Of a stretch of DNA of 64,000 nt, positions 62,125-64,000 are shown in pieces. The DNA is from Flaccisagitta enflata (lineage: Eukaryota > Chaetognatha > Sagittoidea > Aphragmophora). Position numbers and translations under genes: made by a program. Each line of letters begins with the position of its first letter. Position 1 is the first letter of the stretch. The stretch lies in the NCBI GenBank assembly GCA_965153355.1, contig OZ231126.1, positions 49,848,001-49,912,000 of the forward strand, in the 5' to 3' direction. Under the pieces are notes generated by a model. The model ran no database searches. It had not been told where the DNA came from and saw nothing but the letters and a program-made list of their open reading frames with translations.

Positions 62125-62270
62125 ACAAGGCCGGATACACGGCTACTTGATCATTTGGGCAGGAGTAGTGAGGCCAAAGACCGCAAAAAGTAAAAAAAAA
62201 AAAGTAAAGTGTGACGGACCGACGGACTAACCGACAAAGCGGGGTGTAGAGTCGCGTAGCACGCGACTAA
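62125..62270 (-). repeat. GTCN element, complete short copy, right arm
   Basis: Counterpart of 25,637-25,784. Confidence 0.75.
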
Positions 62271-62419
62271 AAACGATAAATGGAGAGGGGCAAGAGAATG
62301 TCATCAAGTGGGTGTAAAGGTGAGTTGGACGTAAATTTACTGCCGCACTTCGGGACGCCTTCCGGTGTCCCCGTCATTGTCTCTCTCCGTGAAATATGAC
62401 GATCGATAGAGTAGAGGGA

Positions 62420-62767
62420 AATGTGGAGGGTGAAAGGGAGAAAGAGAAGAAAGAAAGAAGAGGGAGAAGAAGAAGGAAAAGAAAAAAAAGAAGGAGAAGA
62501 GGAGGAAAAAGAAGAAGAAGAAGAAGAAGAAAAAGAAAAAGAAAGAAAAAGGAGATGAAAAGAAGAAGAAGAAGAAGAAGAAGAAGAAGAAGAAGAAGAA
62601 AGAGAAAAAGAAAAAGAAAAGAAAAAGAAAAAGAAAAAGAAAAAGAAAAAGAAAAAGAAAAAGAAGAAGAAGAAGAAGAAGAAGAAGAAGAGAAGAAGAA
62701 GAAGAAGAAGAAGAAGAAGAAGAAGAAGAAGAAGAAGAAGAAGAAGAAGAAGAAGAAGAAGAAGAAG

Positions 62768-62799
<32 letters not shown>

Positions 62800-62905
62800 G
62801 AAGAAGAAGTCGAAGAAGACGAAGAAGACGAAGAAGAAAGAAGAAGAAAGAAGAAGAGAAGAAAAAAAAAAGAAAAAAAGAAGAAAGAAAGAAAAAGAAA
62901 AAAAG
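62420..62905. repeat. (GAA)n and (GAAA)n array
   Basis: Counterpart of 25,020-25,465. The uninterrupted GAA run at 62,698-62,798 is longer than anything on the left arm. Confidence 0.93.
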
Positions 62906-63046
62906 ATGCGAAATCTACGAAATCGCATCACCTACCTTCGCCCTCCTTCATATTTACCTACGGACTGACCTAAACAGGGAAAATGATATGAAAGGAATGT
63001 ACGTTGAAAAGGCCACACACGCACAAAATCGACCCTTCTTGTAAAA

Positions 63047-63047
<1 letters not shown>

Positions 63048-63141
<94 letters not shown>
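63048..63141. repeat. (CT)n microsatellite
   Basis: Counterpart of 24,759-24,880. Confidence 0.95.
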
Positions 63142-63144
<3 letters not shown>

Positions 63145-63384
63145 TCGTCTTCCTCACCCATTTTCAGTCCAGTAACCGAGGTTGATTACCTCACTTTCGC
63201 CGAGCGATTGGAGAATGTGGGTTAACCTACCGACCGACGGATCCGGACTACATAAACGAACCGACAGACCGACCGACCGAAAGACCGACGCATCAACTTC
63301 CCCAGTTCTCATCCTTTAAATGGCTCGGAACTTCACACAATCACACACCTCATCGAACAACACACGTGCATTAAACCTACGTTC

Positions 63385-63501
63385 ATTCTTCTTTTACTCT
63401 TTCTTTCTTTTTTGTTCATTTTCTTTTTTTCTTTCTTACTTATTTTCTGTCTTCCTTGCTTTCTTTTTTTCATTGTTAGTTTCTTTCTTACTCTGTTTCT
63501 C

Positions 63502-63558
<57 letters not shown>

Positions 63559-63696
63559 TTTCTTTCTTTCTCTCTCTTTCTTCTTCCTTTTTTCTTTCTT
63601 TCTTCTTTCTTCCTTTCTTTCTTTCTTTTTTCTTTATTTCTTTTTTCTTTCTCACTTCCTCTCTTTCTTTCTTACTTCCTCTCTCTTTCCCTACTG

Positions 63697-63736
<40 letters not shown>

Positions 63737-63842
63737 TTTACTTCTTCTTTTTGTTCTCTCTCTCCTAACACACTCAACCCGTTAAACATCATTTTTTCTT
63801 ACTTTCTTACTATCTCTTTCTTTCTTTTTTTTTTCCTTTCCT

Positions 63843-63910
<68 letters not shown>

Positions 63911-63951
63911 TCCTCCTTCTCTCTTTCCTTTCTTTCTTTCCTCTTTCTTCT

Positions 63952-63999
<48 letters not shown>

Positions 64000-64000
64000 T
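63385..64000. repeat. (TTTC)n array, cut by window edge
   Basis: Counterpart of 23,835-24,525, still matching at the edge of the window. Confidence 0.93.

Overview
The window is eukaryotic and most likely from a marine invertebrate animal; I cannot name the phylum. Evidence: spliceosomal GT-AG introns, a CR1/L2-type non-LTR retrotransposon, Tc1/mariner- and hAT-type MITEs, and a very high load of long microsatellites and minisatellites. There is no sign of prokaryotic gene organisation, rRNA, tRNA or CRISPR.

Layout. 1-11,000: minisatellites, simple repeats and dispersed repeats, including a 2.6 kb foldback-like array at about 4,960-7,560 built of inverted ~216 bp units. 11,031-13,771: the only convincing host gene, four exons encoding a predicted 475-residue single-pass (type I) membrane protein that I do not recognise. 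13,800-19,190: simple repeats, an unexplained AT-rich stretch and a palindromic MITE. 19,192-21,409: a Tc1-like palindromic MITE split by a 5'-truncated CR1/L2-like LINE whose reverse-transcriptase frame is still open. 21,400-23,900: simple repeats.

From about 23,900 to the right edge the window is one giant inverted duplication. The left arm (about 23,900-43,808) is mirrored by the right arm (44,140-64,000, running off the window) around a ~330 bp spacer that is itself an older, imperfect hairpin. Unique parts of the arms look almost identical. The differences are simple-repeat lengths, a few single-base changes and at least two sharply bounded blocks of unrelated sequence. It could be a true genomic palindrome, or two haplotypes joined head-to-head by the assembler; sequence alone does not decide. 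Each arm carries the 3' end of a retrotransposon with a restriction-like endonuclease signature, a ~1 kb TIR element holding five ~150 bp tandem units, a hAT-type MITE with an 8 bp target duplication, and two candidate orphan exons.

A recurring dispersed element ('GTCN element') occurs throughout: a short stem-loop, a CTATAAGAGG- or CTCTACACCCCGC-like box, a run of GTC plus one variable base, and a tail ending near GCCGTGTATCCGGCCTTG. Stem sequences differ between copies but remain self-complementary. Fragments lie in all three introns of the gene and in the 3' UTR of the LINE. It is the best candidate here for an undescribed repeat system.
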